The notes under the pieces: model-generated | Databases searched by the model: none | The model's input: only the letters and a program-made list of their open reading frames with translations | What the model was told of the DNA's origin: nothing | Part shown: piece after piece, positions 32,678-41,372 of the stretch | How the letters are laid out: the number at the start of each line of letters is the position of its first letter | How positions within the stretch are numbered: position 1 is the stretch's first letter | Position numbers and translations under genes: made by a program | Source of the DNA: Dactylosporangium sp040689395 | GTDB lineage: Bacteria > Actinomycetota > Actinomycetes > Mycobacteriales > Micromonosporaceae | Length of the DNA stretch: 64,000 bases | Direction: 5' to 3' | Assembly (NCBI RefSeq): GCF_040689395.1 | Contig: NZ_JBFAZX010000005.1 | Coordinates: forward strand, 310,001-374,000

Positions 32678-35658
32678 CCGTCGGCGAAGTAGGGCAGGAC
32701 GTCGCCGACGTAGGCGCGGATGACGGCGGCCAGCAGCAGGCCGAGCAGCAGGGACACGCCGACGAGCACGAGGTACCCCTCGACGCCCACCCGCCGCGCC
32801 AGCCGCGCCGAAACGCCCTGGACCCGCAGCGCGCCGAGCTCGCGGGAGCGGGGCCGGCGCTCGACGGCGACGACCACGGAGACCGAGCCGACCGCCAGGG
32901 CCAGCCCGACGATCGCCGAGAGCAGCATGAACCGCAGGGTGAGCGGCGGGCCGAAGGAGGCGTATCGGCCGGCGACGCCGTCGATCGACTCCTCTGCGAG
33001 CACGATCAGACCCTGCGCCTTGAGCCGGTCCGTGATGTCGGGCGGGGCGCCGGCGTTGAGCCAGACCTGCAGCGACTCGCCCGCGCCGAAGTCGGCGCCG
33101 AGGCGGTCGGCGTACTCCAGGTCGGCGATCACCCCCTTCTCTCCCAGCCGGGGCAGCAGACGGGCGGTGCCGGCGACCGTCTCGGAGATCGACAGCGAGC
33201 CGTAGGTGATTCGCTGGTCGCCGACGAGCCGCGGCTGGCGCTGGGTGGCCCGGACGGTGGCCAGCGGGCCCGGGGTGTCCAGCGGGTACACGCCGGGGTC
33301 GGTGGCACCGGAGCGCGTCGGGGCGACGGTGAGCCGCAGCCCGTCGCCGACCGCGGTGACGATGAGGTTGGGTGGGTTGTCGTTCGCCCCCAGCCGCCAC
33401 CTGGTGCGGTCGCCGAGCATCTCCTTGCTCAGCACCGGCCGGCCGCCGGCCTGGGTGATGCCGTGCAGGGTCACCTCGACGCCCGGGCGGGACGGGAAGA
33501 AGACCTTCTCCTGCGTGGTGGACTGCACGATCTGCAGCGAGCTGAGCCGGCAGCCGGGCGCGGTCGCGCAGGCCGGCACCGCGGCCTTGATCACCTGTGA
33601 CCCCTCGGCGAGCGGGCCGACACGGGCGGCGAGCCGGGTGCCCTTCGGGTCGGCGAGCACGACGTCGAGGTACACCACGCGGCTCGGATCGGTGACGGTG
33701 AAGTGCGTGGCGAAGTCGACGGTCAGCTCGGCGCCGGTGACCATGACCGGCTTCGGGGCGGCGGGGTGCAGCAGGGCGGCGGTCTGCGCGGCGCTCGCGC
33801 CGTACTCCGGGCGCCAGGTCGCGACCTTGGCCAGCCGCGGGCTGTCCACGAGCAGCACCCGGTCGTAGCCCGAGACCAGCGACTGCACCACCGCCATCGC
33901 GTGCGCGCCGCCGGGGTCGGCCGCGCGCACCGCGCCCAGCAGCGCGAGCCGGTTCTCCGCCCGCACGCTCAGCACCCGGTCGGCGCCGATCTCCAGCTCG
34001 GCCCGGGTGCGGCCCTCGGCCCGCCCGGCGCCCCAGGTCAGCGCGGAGGTGCACAGCAGCGCCACGGTGACGATCATCAGCGCGGCCAGGCGGTGCACGC
34101 CGGGCCGGCGGGCCAGGTAGATCGCGGTGAGCGCGCGGGCGGCCCGGCCGTGGCGCAGCGCACCCTCGACCAGCCGGCCCGCGGTGAAGGTGATGAGCCG
34201 GGCCGCGACCAGCGCGAAGGCGAGGGCGGCCAGGCCCGGCGCGAGCAGCCCGAGGCCGGCTGCGTCGCCCGAGGCGCGGTGCTTGACCTGGTAGACGGCG
34301 GCCACCGCGAGCGCGACGAGGACCAGGTCGAACAGGTCGCGCCAGACGCGGTTGCGCACCCGGCCCTGGCGCAGCAGCTCGGCGACGCTTGAGGACAGCG
34401 CCCGGCGCTCGGCCAGCAGCGCGGCGAGCAGCGCGCCGAGCACGGCCAGCGCGACCGCGCCGGCGGACAGGGCGGCGGCCTGCTCGTTGACCGCGGCGTC
34501 GCGGATGCGCCCGGCGACGGCGGTGGCGGCCGCGTAGCCGATGGGCAGACCCAGCACCGCGCCGGCCACCAGCGGCAGGGCGCTCTGCCCGCTCACCAGC
34601 GCCCAGAGGCGCCCGCGCGTGGCGCCGCGCAGCTTCAGCAGCCCGATGTCCGGGCGCCGCTCCTCTCCGGTGTACTTCACCGCGAGGTACAGCGCGAACC
34701 AGCACAGCACGAGCAGCTGGAAGGCGCCGACCTGCACACCGAGGGAGACCAGCCACCGGTCCCGCGCGACCCCTTTGGTGGTCGCCTGCAGCTCGGTGTA
34801 AAGCATCAGTCGATTGTTGGCGGCCTCGACGTAGGCGGCGTCGATTCGCGCGCGCACCTCCTTGGGCGTGTGATCGACGAGCAACTGCGGCTGGGCGACC
34901 ATGTCGACGATGGTGCGCACCGCCACCGTGGCGAGGCTCTTGTCGAACGTGGCCGGCGCGGTCAGCAGCGCGTCGTCGACCGGCTCGGTCATGTCGGGCG
35001 GGGCGCCGGTCGGCAGGGCGGCGGCCAGCAGTTGGTTGTCGCTGCTCCAGAACGGGTCGAGGCTGTCGTCGGGGCGATAGACGCCGACGACCTTGAGCTG
35101 CAGCGGGTGGGGCAGGCCGGAGCTGGCGAAGCTCAGCGTGTCGCCGGCCTTGACCCGCAGGAAGCGGGCGGTGCGGTAGCTGACCATCACCTCGCCGTCG
35201 GCGGCGGGGCAGGCGCCCTCGATCGACGCGTGTGAACAGGCGCCGGTGCGCAGGGCCAGGGGCGAGTTGGTGCTGTGCTCGCCGCCGGCACCGCCCGGCT
35301 GAGCGCCTCCCGGCTTGGCACCGGTCGGCGGTGCGGTGGCGGCGGCGGTCTGGCCGGCGACGTAGGCCCCGGTGTAGGTGGTGAAGCCGGGCAGGCCGAC
35401 GATCCGCTGCGTCTGGTCGGCCGAGGCGGCCAGCTGGGCCTCGATGGAGCCGCCGTCGACGGGGCCCTCGCCGATCGTCTCCAGCGAGCGCTCATGGATC
35501 GGCGCGGTCTCGACGTGCCGGGTGGCGATGCGCTCGGTCGAGGCGAGCACGTACCAAGGTGCGGCCGCCACGGCGGCCGCGGCCAGCGTGCTGAGCAGAA
35601 GCAGCGTGAACGCCTGTGCGCGCCGGGCTCGCAACGCCGCGAGCACGATAGCCAGCAA
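32662..35658 (-). CDS. FtsX-like ABC transporter permease (first)
   Basis: The protein is 998 aa. The start is TTG 35658, preceded by GGGGGAGGGG, with no better ATG or GTG near. An N-terminal helix (about 15-38) is followed by a large extracytoplasmic domain with a Pro/Gly-rich insert around 110-130 and two cysteines (GACSHASIEGAC). FtsX helices lie around 330-480 and 500-550, a second outer domain follows, and the terminal helices end near 985. It is a distant paralogue of the next permease; the two probably form a heterodimer with the ATPase at 28672. The substrate is unknown; cell-envelope lipid or peptide handling is plausible. Confidence 0.9.
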   Translation of the reverse strand: MLAIVLAALRARRAQAFTLLLLSTLAAAAVAAAPWYVLASTERIATRHVETAPIHERSLETIGEGPVDGGSIEAQLAASADQTQRIVGLPGFTTYTGAYVAGQTAAATAPPTGAKPGGAQPGGAGGEHSTNSPLALRTGACSHASIEGACPAADGEVMVSYRTARFLRVKAGDTLSFASSGLPHPLQLKVVGVYRPDDSLDPFWSSDNQLLAAALPTGAPPDMTEPVDDALLTAPATFDKSLATVAVRTIVDMVAQPQLLVDHTPKEVRARIDAAYVEAANNRLMLYTELQATTKGVARDRWLVSLGVQVGAFQLLVLCWFALYLAVKYTGEERRPDIGLLKLRGATRGRLWALVSGQSALPLVAGAVLGLPIGYAAATAVAGRIRDAAVNEQAAALSAGAVALAVLGALLAALLAERRALSSSVAELLRQGRVRNRVWRDLFDLVLVALAVAAVYQVKHRASGDAAGLGLLAPGLAALAFALVAARLITFTAGRLVEGALRHGRAARALTAIYLARRPGVHRLAALMIVTVALLCTSALTWGAGRAEGRTRAELEIGADRVLSVRAENRLALLGAVRAADPGGAHAMAVVQSLVSGYDRVLLVDSPRLAKVATWRPEYGASAAQTAALLHPAAPKPVMVTGAELTVDFATHFTVTDPSRVVYLDVVLADPKGTRLAARVGPLAEGSQVIKAAVPACATAPGCRLSSLQIVQSTTQEKVFFPSRPGVEVTLHGITQAGGRPVLSKEMLGDRTRWRLGANDNPPNLIVTAVGDGLRLTVAPTRSGATDPGVYPLDTPGPLATVRATQRQPRLVGDQRITYGSLSISETVAGTARLLPRLGEKGVIADLEYADRLGADFGAGESLQVWLNAGAPPDITDRLKAQGLIVLAEESIDGVAGRYASFGPPLTLRFMLLSAIVGLALAVGSVSVVVAVERRPRSRELGALRVQGVSARLARRVGVEGYLVLVGVSLLLGLLLAAVIRAYVGDVLPYFADGWRVP

Positions 35659-35752
35659 TGCCCCTCCCCCCGTGGTCCGGTCGTCTTAGGAAGACCAGCA
35701 CGAGGAAAGCCGGGTTGCGGGATTGCGTTGCGTTTCGATAACGCCCGATGTT

Positions 35753-37426
35753 TCAGAATCGTGCGGGCTCGCGGTAGACGCCCCACTCCCCCCTGAGCGC
35801 GCCGCAGATCTCGCCCAGCGTCGCCTCGGCCCGCGCCGCGTCCAGCATCGGGGGGATCATGTTGTCGCCGCCGCGGGCCGCCGCGACCATCCGCTCCAGC
35901 CGCTCCTTGACCGCGACGTTGTCCCGGTCGGCGCGGCGAGCGGCGAGCAGCCGTTTCTGCTCGGCCTCGACCTCGTGCGAGACCCGCAGGATGTCCAGGT
36001 CACGGGTGAGCGATCCGGTGTGCACGTTGACACCGACGACACGCTTGTCGCCCGTCTCCAACGCCTGCTGGTAGGCGAACGCGCTGTCGGCGATCTCGGA
36101 GGAGAACCAGCCGTCCTCGATGCCGCGCAGGATGCCGCTGGTGATCGTGCCGTCGCCACCCATGTCACGGATCCGGGCGAAGATCGCCTCGGCCTCGGCC
36201 TCGATGCGATCGGTGAGCGCCTCGACGAACCACGACCCGCCCAGCGGGTCGGCCACGTTCGCCACCCCCGTCTCCTCCATGAGCACCTGCTGGGTGCGCA
36301 ACGCGATCTCGGCCGCCTCGTCGGTCGGCAGCGCCAGCGTCTCGTCCAGCGCGTTGGTGTGCAGCGAGTTGGTCCCGCCGAGCACCGCGGCGAGCGCCTC
36401 GACGGCGGTGCGCACCACGTTGTTGTACGGCTGCTGCGCGGTCAGCGACACCCCGGCCGTCTGCGTGTGGAACCGCAGCCACAGCGCCTTCTCGCTGGTC
36501 GCGCCGTAGACCTCGCGCATCCAGCGGGCCCAGATGCGCCGCGCGGCGCGAAACTTGGCGATCTCCTCGAAGAAGTCCACGTGCGCGTCGAAGAAGAAGC
36601 TCAGTCCCGGCGCGAACGCGTTGACGTCCAGGCCGCGGGACCGGCCGAGCTCGACGTAGCCGAAGCCGTCGGCGAGCGTGAACGCCAGCTCCTGCGCCGC
36701 GGTCGCGCCGGCCTCCCGGATGTGATACCCCGAGACCGACAGCGGCTTGTACCGCGGGATGTGCCGGCCGGTGTACTCCATGAGGTCGCCGATCAGGCGC
36801 AGGTGCGGCTCGGGCGGGAAGAGCCACTCCTTCTGGGCGATGTACTCCTTGAAGATGTCGGTCTGCAGGGTCCCGTCGAGCCGGCCGAGGTCGGCGCCCT
36901 GGCGCTCGGCGGCCACGAGGTACATGCAGAAGACCGGGACGGCGGGCCCGGAGATCGTCATGCTGGTGGTGACGCCGGTCAGGGGGATGCCGTCGAACAG
37001 CACGTCCATGTCGGCCGCGGAGTCGATCGCGACGCCGCAGTGCCCGACCTCGCCCTGCGACTGCGGATCGTCGCAGTCGCGGCCCATCAGCGTTGGCATG
37101 TCGAAGGCCACCGAGAGCCCGCCGCCACCCGCGCGGAGCAACATCTTGTACCGCTCGTTGGTCTGCCGCGCGTTGCCGAACCCGGAGAACTGGCGGATGG
37201 TCCAGGCGCGGCCGCGGTATCCCGTGGAGTGCAGGCCCCGGGTGTACGGATACTCGCCCGGCCAGCCGATCCGCTCGAACCCGGGCACGTCGGCGCCCTC
37301 GGGCGGCCCGTACACCGGCTCGAGCCGGGTGCCGGAGAGCGTGGTGAAGCCGGCGTCGCGCTTGCTGGCCTCGTCGTAGCGGCGTTGCCAGCGCGCCCGC
37401 CCCTCGGCGATGTCGTGGGCGTCCAT
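35753..37426 (-). CDS. Isobutyryl-CoA-mutase-like large subunit (acyl-CoA mutase, no B12 domain)
   Basis: The protein is 557 aa, close to the length of Streptomyces IcmA and without the C-terminal cobalamin domain of methylmalonyl-CoA mutase. The TIM-barrel core is clear: TGYRGRAWTIRQFSGFGN, LSVAFDMPTLMGRD and GGTNSLHTNALDE. Substrate-defining residues are Phe80 (Tyr in methylmalonyl-CoA mutase) and Gln198 (Arg there), the pair known from isobutyryl-CoA mutase. It should therefore interconvert butyryl- and isobutyryl-CoA rather than carboxylated acyl-CoAs. It needs a separate B12 subunit (IcmB), which is not in the window. MeaB, thiolase, epimerase and Ccr lie just upstream. Confidence 0.9.
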   Translation of the reverse strand: MDAHDIAEGRARWQRRYDEASKRDAGFTTLSGTRLEPVYGPPEGADVPGFERIGWPGEYPYTRGLHSTGYRGRAWTIRQFSGFGNARQTNERYKMLLRAGGGGLSVAFDMPTLMGRDCDDPQSQGEVGHCGVAIDSAADMDVLFDGIPLTGVTTSMTISGPAVPVFCMYLVAAERQGADLGRLDGTLQTDIFKEYIAQKEWLFPPEPHLRLIGDLMEYTGRHIPRYKPLSVSGYHIREAGATAAQELAFTLADGFGYVELGRSRGLDVNAFAPGLSFFFDAHVDFFEEIAKFRAARRIWARWMREVYGATSEKALWLRFHTQTAGVSLTAQQPYNNVVRTAVEALAAVLGGTNSLHTNALDETLALPTDEAAEIALRTQQVLMEETGVANVADPLGGSWFVEALTDRIEAEAEAIFARIRDMGGDGTITSGILRGIEDGWFSSEIADSAFAYQQALETGDKRVVGVNVHTGSLTRDLDILRVSHEVEAEQKRLLAARRADRDNVAVKERLERMVAAARGGDNMIPPMLDAARAEATLGEICGALRGEWGVYREPARF

Positions 37427-37485
37427 GGGTGTCGGCGCTCCTCGGGTGCGGCGGGTCGGTCCGTCACACTCGATGCTAACGCCAC

Positions 37486-37500
37486 CTGAACGATCGCTAA
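37486..37500 (-). promoter_or_regulatory. Shared C4-acyl-CoA motif, site A (mutase promoter)
   Basis: The minus strand reads TTAGCGATCGTTCAG, 60 bp upstream of the mutase start. It matches sites at 41343 and 41887 in the same functional module at 12 to 13 of 15 positions. The ends abut a hairpin at 37501. The proposed regulator is unknown; a TetR-type factor is inference. Confidence 0.5.
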
Positions 37501-37533
37501 GCCCGCGCCGCGAATCCGGTCTCGGGCGCGGGC
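37501..37533 (-). terminator. Hairpin after the Asp23/Gls24 gene
   Basis: 9-bp arms GCCCGCGCC (37501-37509) and GGCGCGGGC (37525-37533) with a 15-nt loop lie 25 bp after the stop of the minus-strand gene at 37558 and before the mutase promoter. Confidence 0.6.
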
Positions 37534-37557
37534 CTGCGGTCTTTCGGCTTCGGGGGC

Positions 37558-38238
37558 CTATGCGTAGTCGGCCGCGCGAGCCTCGTCGTTGCCCGTGTGG
37601 ACCTTGCGCTTGTCGTCGAAGTGGACGTCGTCGACCACGATGTCCACTGCGGTCACCTCAAGTCCGAGCAGGTTCTCCACCGAGCCGATGACCTTGGTGC
37701 GGACCTTCTCGGCGACCGAGTACACGACGAAACCGTACTCGATCACGAGCGTGATGCGGATCGCCGCGTTGCGCCCCTCCAGGCGCACGGACACACCGCG
37801 GTTGGAGGACTCGCCCTCGGACTCACCCAGGCCGATCCGGTCGCGCACCGCGGCGAAGACCCGGGCCACGTCGCCGCCCAGGTCGTACACACCGGGAATC
37901 TCGCGCGCGGCGATGCCGGCGATCTTCTCGACCACCTCGTCGGCGATCGTCGTGGTGCCGCGCTCGGCGGCCAGCTCCGCGTTGTTGCGCAGGCGGTCGA
38001 CCACCTGCGAGGCGATCCGGCCGGACGCGGCGGCGGTGTTGGACGCGAACTCCCCGACCTTGTCCGCCGCCCCCGCCGCGAACGTGGTGACCTTCTCGGC
38101 CGCCTCGTCCAGCCGCTCGTTCAGGCGTGACTGCTCCTGCGCGGGCGGGCCCGCCTGCGCCGGCACCACCGCCGCGGAGTCGGGCTCGCCCGTGGCGAGG
38201 GCGTCGCCGGTCAGGTCGGGGTCAACGGCTTCGCTCAT
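37558..38238 (-). CDS. Asp23/Gls24 family envelope stress-response protein
   Basis: The protein is 226 aa from ATG 38238 (MSEAVDPDLTGD), chosen over an upstream in-frame ATG because GGAGACAGTGAC precedes it. An N-terminal amphipathic, Ala-rich helical region (about 45-95) comes first. The Asp23 domain follows (about 95-205), with EIPGVYDLGG, VSVRLEGRNAAIRITLVIEYG and TAVDIVVDDVHFDD. Family members are membrane-associated scaffolds linked to cell-envelope stress. A terminator separates it from the mutase gene. Confidence 0.9.
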   Translation of the reverse strand: MSEAVDPDLTGDALATGEPDSAAVVPAQAGPPAQEQSRLNERLDEAAEKVTTFAAGAADKVGEFASNTAAASGRIASQVVDRLRNNAELAAERGTTTIADEVVEKIAGIAAREIPGVYDLGGDVARVFAAVRDRIGLGESEGESSNRGVSVRLEGRNAAIRITLVIEYGFVVYSVAEKVRTKVIGSVENLLGLEVTAVDIVVDDVHFDDKRKVHTGNDEARAADYA

Positions 38239-38347
38239 GTCACTGTCTCCCCAATCGTCGCCAGGACTCGAATCGCCCGCAGCGTACTCGCGCGGCGCCA
38301 CGGTGGGGACCCTCCGTTCAGGCGCCATAGGCCGCCCGCGTCAACGA

Positions 38348-39001
38348 TCAGCCGCGGACCAACTGCGCGGCGCCGTCGGACAGATGCAGCTCCCGGTCAC
38401 ACGCGGCGGCGGCCTCCGGGTCATGCGTCGCGAACACCACCGCGGCGCCCCGGCGGGCCTCCTCCTGCAGCAGCTCCATGACCCGCTGGCGGTTGGTGGC
38501 GTCCAGCTCGCTCGTCACCTCATCGGCCAGCAGCACGTGGCCGTGCAGCGCGAGGCCCCGCGCGATCGCCGCGCGTTGCTGCTGGCCTCCGGAGAGCTCC
38601 TCCACCAGCTGGTCGGCCTGGCTGGCGAGACCGAGTCGCTCCAGCGAGGAGACCGTGGCGCGGCGCGCGTCGGCCGGGGCGGCGCCGCCGGCGATCATGG
38701 CGACCTGGATGTTCTCCTGGGCCGTGAGGATCGCGGCGAGGCCGTTGTCCTGCGGGATGAGCACCACCCGCTCGGCCACGGCGTGGTCGCGGTCGCGCAG
38801 CGGCGTGCTGTCCACCGCGACGACGCCGGCGGCCGGGCGCAGCAGGCCCGCCATCGCCCACAGCAGCGTCGTCTTGCCCGCCCCCGAGGGGCCGGTGACG
38901 GCCAGGATCTGACCCGGCGACACCACGACCGAGACATCGCGCAGGACTGGACGGTCCCGCTCGTACGCGACCGTCACCCCATCGACCGTCAGCGTCTTCA
39001 C
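38348..39001 (-). CDS. ABC transporter ATP-binding protein (LolD/MacB-like), orphan
   Basis: The protein is 217 aa from GTG 39001, with GGAGGG 6 nt before it. Walker A is GPSGAGKTTLL, the signature is LSGGQQQRAAIARGLAL, Walker B is HVLLADEVTSELD and the H-loop is FATHDPEAA. It is the short LolD-like class, usually paired with an FtsX permease, yet no permease is beside it. It could serve one of the FtsX permeases of the 29-36 kb operon in trans (inference). It lies 150 bp downstream of meaB on the same strand. Confidence 0.88.
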   Translation of the reverse strand: MKTLTVDGVTVAYERDRPVLRDVSVVVSPGQILAVTGPSGAGKTTLLWAMAGLLRPAAGVVAVDSTPLRDRDHAVAERVVLIPQDNGLAAILTAQENIQVAMIAGGAAPADARRATVSSLERLGLASQADQLVEELSGGQQQRAAIARGLALHGHVLLADEVTSELDATNRQRVMELLQEEARRGAAVVFATHDPEAAAACDRELHLSDGAAQLVRG

Positions 39002-39151
39002 CGCACACCCTCCATGTCCGAACGAGCCGCGCCGGCCAACCGCTGGCGCTCACCAGGAGAGAGTCGCCGCGGGCGCTGCCGGTTGCGTCCGCGCTCGGAC
39101 AGGCCCACCATCGCGCGCACGTCGCGCGCGGACCTCAGGTCGTGTGCCGAC

Positions 39152-40114
39152 CTAGCCGAGTTGGGCCAGCAGGGCCTCTGCCGCCGAATAGGGGTCCGTG
39201 CGTCCGGCCGCGACATCCTCGGCGAGGGCGCTCAGCGTGCTGCCGCTGCGCAGGTCCTTCATCCGCGCGCGCAGGGTGCCCAGCGCGATCGCCTCGACCT
39301 CGGCCTCGGCCCGCCGCTGGCGGCGGGCGCGCAGCTCACCGGAGTCGCGCAGGTGCGCACGGTGCGCGTCGATGGCCTCCACGAGCTCGTCGATGCCCTC
39401 GCCGCGCGGCGCGACGCAGCGCACGACGCGGGGACGCCACTGCCCGGGGGCCCGGTCGCCGAGGCCGATCATGCCCTGGATGTCGCGGTGCGTCGCATCG
39501 GCGCCGTCGCGGTCGGCCTTGTTCACGACGAAGACGTCGGCGATCTCCAGCACACCCGCCTTGGCCGCCTGGATCGCGTCGCCCATGCCGGGCGCCAGCA
39601 GGACCACGGTGGTGTCCGCGAGACCGGCGATCTCGACCTCGGCCTGCCCGACGCCGACGGTCTCGACCACGACCGGGTCGCAGCCGGCGCCCTCCAGCAC
39701 CCGCGCGGCCGCGGGCGTGGCCGCGGACAGCCCGCCGAGGTGGCCGCGGCTGGACATCGAGCGGATGTACACGCCAGGGTCCGTGGCGTGGTCCTGCATC
39801 CGGACCCGGTCGCCGAGGATGGCGCCGCCGGTGAACGGGCTGGACGGGTCCACGGCGAGCACGCCCACGCGCCGGCCGGCCTCACGGAACGCGCGGACGA
39901 GCTCGTTGGTGGTGGTCGACTTGCCCACGCCGGGCGAGCCGGTCAGGCCGATGACGGCGGCCTCTCCCGTATGCGGTGCGAGCGCCGCCGCGATCCGCGG
40001 CAGCACCTCGTCGCCGTCCTCCACCAGGCTGATGAGCCGGGCCACGGCACGGGGGTCGCCCTCGCGGGCGGCCCCCACCAGCGCCGGCACGTCGCGGGAG
40101 CGACGGATCGTCAC
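39152..40114 (-). CDS. meaB: Methylmalonyl-CoA mutase-associated GTPase MeaB
   Basis: The protein is 320 aa from GTG 40114, which overlaps the thiolase stop by 4 nt (GTGA); the open frame further upstream is a thiolase shadow. The P-loop is GSPGVGKS at 59-66, followed by G-protein motifs including VDPSSPFTGGAILGDRVRM, ETVGVGQAEVEIA and the NKAD specificity motif VVNKADRDG. MeaB loads cobalamin into B12-dependent acyl-CoA mutases and protects them. Its client here is most likely the IcmA-like mutase 1.7 kb downstream. Confidence 0.95.
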   Translation of the reverse strand: MTIRRSRDVPALVGAAREGDPRAVARLISLVEDGDEVLPRIAAALAPHTGEAAVIGLTGSPGVGKSTTTNELVRAFREAGRRVGVLAVDPSSPFTGGAILGDRVRMQDHATDPGVYIRSMSSRGHLGGLSAATPAAARVLEGAGCDPVVVETVGVGQAEVEIAGLADTTVVLLAPGMGDAIQAAKAGVLEIADVFVVNKADRDGADATHRDIQGMIGLGDRAPGQWRPRVVRCVAPRGEGIDELVEAIDAHRAHLRDSGELRARRQRRAEAEVEAIALGTLRARMKDLRSGSTLSALAEDVAAGRTDPYSAAEALLAQLG

Positions 40115-41298
40115 CGCTTGGGCACGCGCAGCAGAAGCGCGTCGCCCTGGCCGCCGCCGCCGCACAGCGCCGCCGCGCCCAGGCCGCCGCCGCGCCGGCG
40201 CAGCTCGAGGGCGAGGGTAAGGGCCAGGCGCGCGCCGCTCATCCCGATCGGGTGGCCCAGCGCGATCGCGCCGCCGTTGACGTTGACGATCGCCGGGTCG
40301 ATGCCCAGCTCGGCGGTGGACTGCACGCCGACCGCGGCGAACGCCTCGTTGATCTCGACCAGGTCGAGGTCGGCGGCGCTCAGCCCGGCCCGGCCCAGGG
40401 CGTGCTTGATCGCGTTGGCCGGCTGGCTGGTCAGCGAGTTGTCCGGGCCCGCGACGTTACCGTGCGCGCCGATCTCGGCGAGCCAGGTCAGCCCGAGCTC
40501 CTCGGCCTTGGCGCGGCTCATCACCACGACGGCGCAGGCCCCGTCGGAGATCGGCGAGGAGGTCGCGGCGGTGATGGTGCCGTCCTTGGTGAACGCCGGG
40601 CGCAGCTTGGCCAGGCTCTCCGCCGTGGTCTCCGGCCGGATCTGCTCGTCGTCGGTCACCAGCAGCGGCTCACCTTTACGCTGCGGGATCTCCACCGGGA
40701 CGATCTCCTCCGCGAGGTGGCCGTTCTTCTGGGCGGCGGCGGCCCGCTGGTGGCTGGCGGCGCCGAACGCGTCCTGCGCCTCGCGGGTGATGCCGAGCCG
40801 GGCGACGTGCCGCTCGGTCGACTCGCCCATCGACACCTGGTCGAAGACGTCGCTGAGCCCGTCGTGCGCCATGTGGTCCTTGATCACCACGTCGCCGTAC
40901 TTGTATCCCTGGCGCTGCCCCATCAGCAGGTGCGGCGCGTTGGTCATCGACTCCATGCCCCCGGCCACGACGATGTCGAACTCGCCCGCCCGGATGAGCT
41001 GGTCGGCCAGCGCGATGGCGTCCAGACCGGACAGGCACACCTTGTTGATCGTGAGCGCGGGCACGCTCATCGGGATCCCGGCGGCGACGGCGGCCTGGCG
41101 GGCGGGCATCTGGCCGGCGCCGGCCTGCAGGACCTGACCCATGATCACGTACTGCACCTGCTCCGGCGCGACGCCCGAGCGCTCGAGCGCCGCCCGGATG
41201 GCGACCTCGCCCAGCTTGGTGGCCGGAAACTCCTTGAGTGCGCCGAGCAGACGCCCCATCGGCGTGCGGGCGCCGTTGACGATCACCGACTGAGTCAT
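40111..41298 (-). CDS. Acetyl-CoA C-acetyltransferase (thiolase)
   Basis: At 395 aa it is a biosynthetic-type thiolase. The nucleophile is Cys88 in INKVCLSGLDAI. The second half carries GHPIGMSGAR and the general base Cys in LCGGGGQGDALL. It condenses two acetyl-CoA to acetoacetyl-CoA, or runs in reverse. It is the first gene of the thiolase-meaB operon (4-bp overlap) and divergent from methylmalonyl-CoA epimerase. With Ccr it supplies the front end of the ethylmalonyl-CoA/butyryl-CoA route. Confidence 0.95.
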   Translation of the reverse strand: MTQSVIVNGARTPMGRLLGALKEFPATKLGEVAIRAALERSGVAPEQVQYVIMGQVLQAGAGQMPARQAAVAAGIPMSVPALTINKVCLSGLDAIALADQLIRAGEFDIVVAGGMESMTNAPHLLMGQRQGYKYGDVVIKDHMAHDGLSDVFDQVSMGESTERHVARLGITREAQDAFGAASHQRAAAAQKNGHLAEEIVPVEIPQRKGEPLLVTDDEQIRPETTAESLAKLRPAFTKDGTITAATSSPISDGACAVVVMSRAKAEELGLTWLAEIGAHGNVAGPDNSLTSQPANAIKHALGRAGLSAADLDLVEINEAFAAVGVQSTAELGIDPAIVNVNGGAIALGHPIGMSGARLALTLALELRRRGGGLGAAALCGGGGQGDALLLRVPKR

Positions 41299-41342
41299 CC
41301 CTTGAGGCCTCCGAGAGAAGGTTCACACCGCGTCTTCGCGAC

Positions 41343-41363
41343 CTGAACGTTAGATAAGTTCAG
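41343..41363. promoter_or_regulatory. Shared C4-acyl-CoA motif, site B (thiolase/epimerase divergent promoter)
   Basis: The minus strand reads TTATCTAACGTTCAG (41343-41357). On the plus strand CTGAAC (41343-41348) and GTTCAG (41358-41363) form a 6-bp inverted repeat with a 9-bp spacer. It lies 45 bp upstream of the thiolase start and 10 bp upstream of the epimerase start, where bound protein would block both promoters. Confidence 0.55.
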
Positions 41364-41372
41364 ACTATCGCC

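Noticed and set aside
32678..34756. Apparent 1708-aa minus-strand fusion of two permeases
   Set aside because: The upstream 693 codons are a shadow of the other permease gene in a different frame; ATG 32677 begins the real family N-terminus.
38998..39111. 37-codon minus-strand ORF (MVGLSERGRNRQRP...) whose stop overlaps the GTG of the orphan ABC ATPase
   Set aside because: Very Arg-rich, no ribosome-binding site before its ATG, and no resemblance beyond a chance LSPGERQR stretch. Kept only as a weak possibility.
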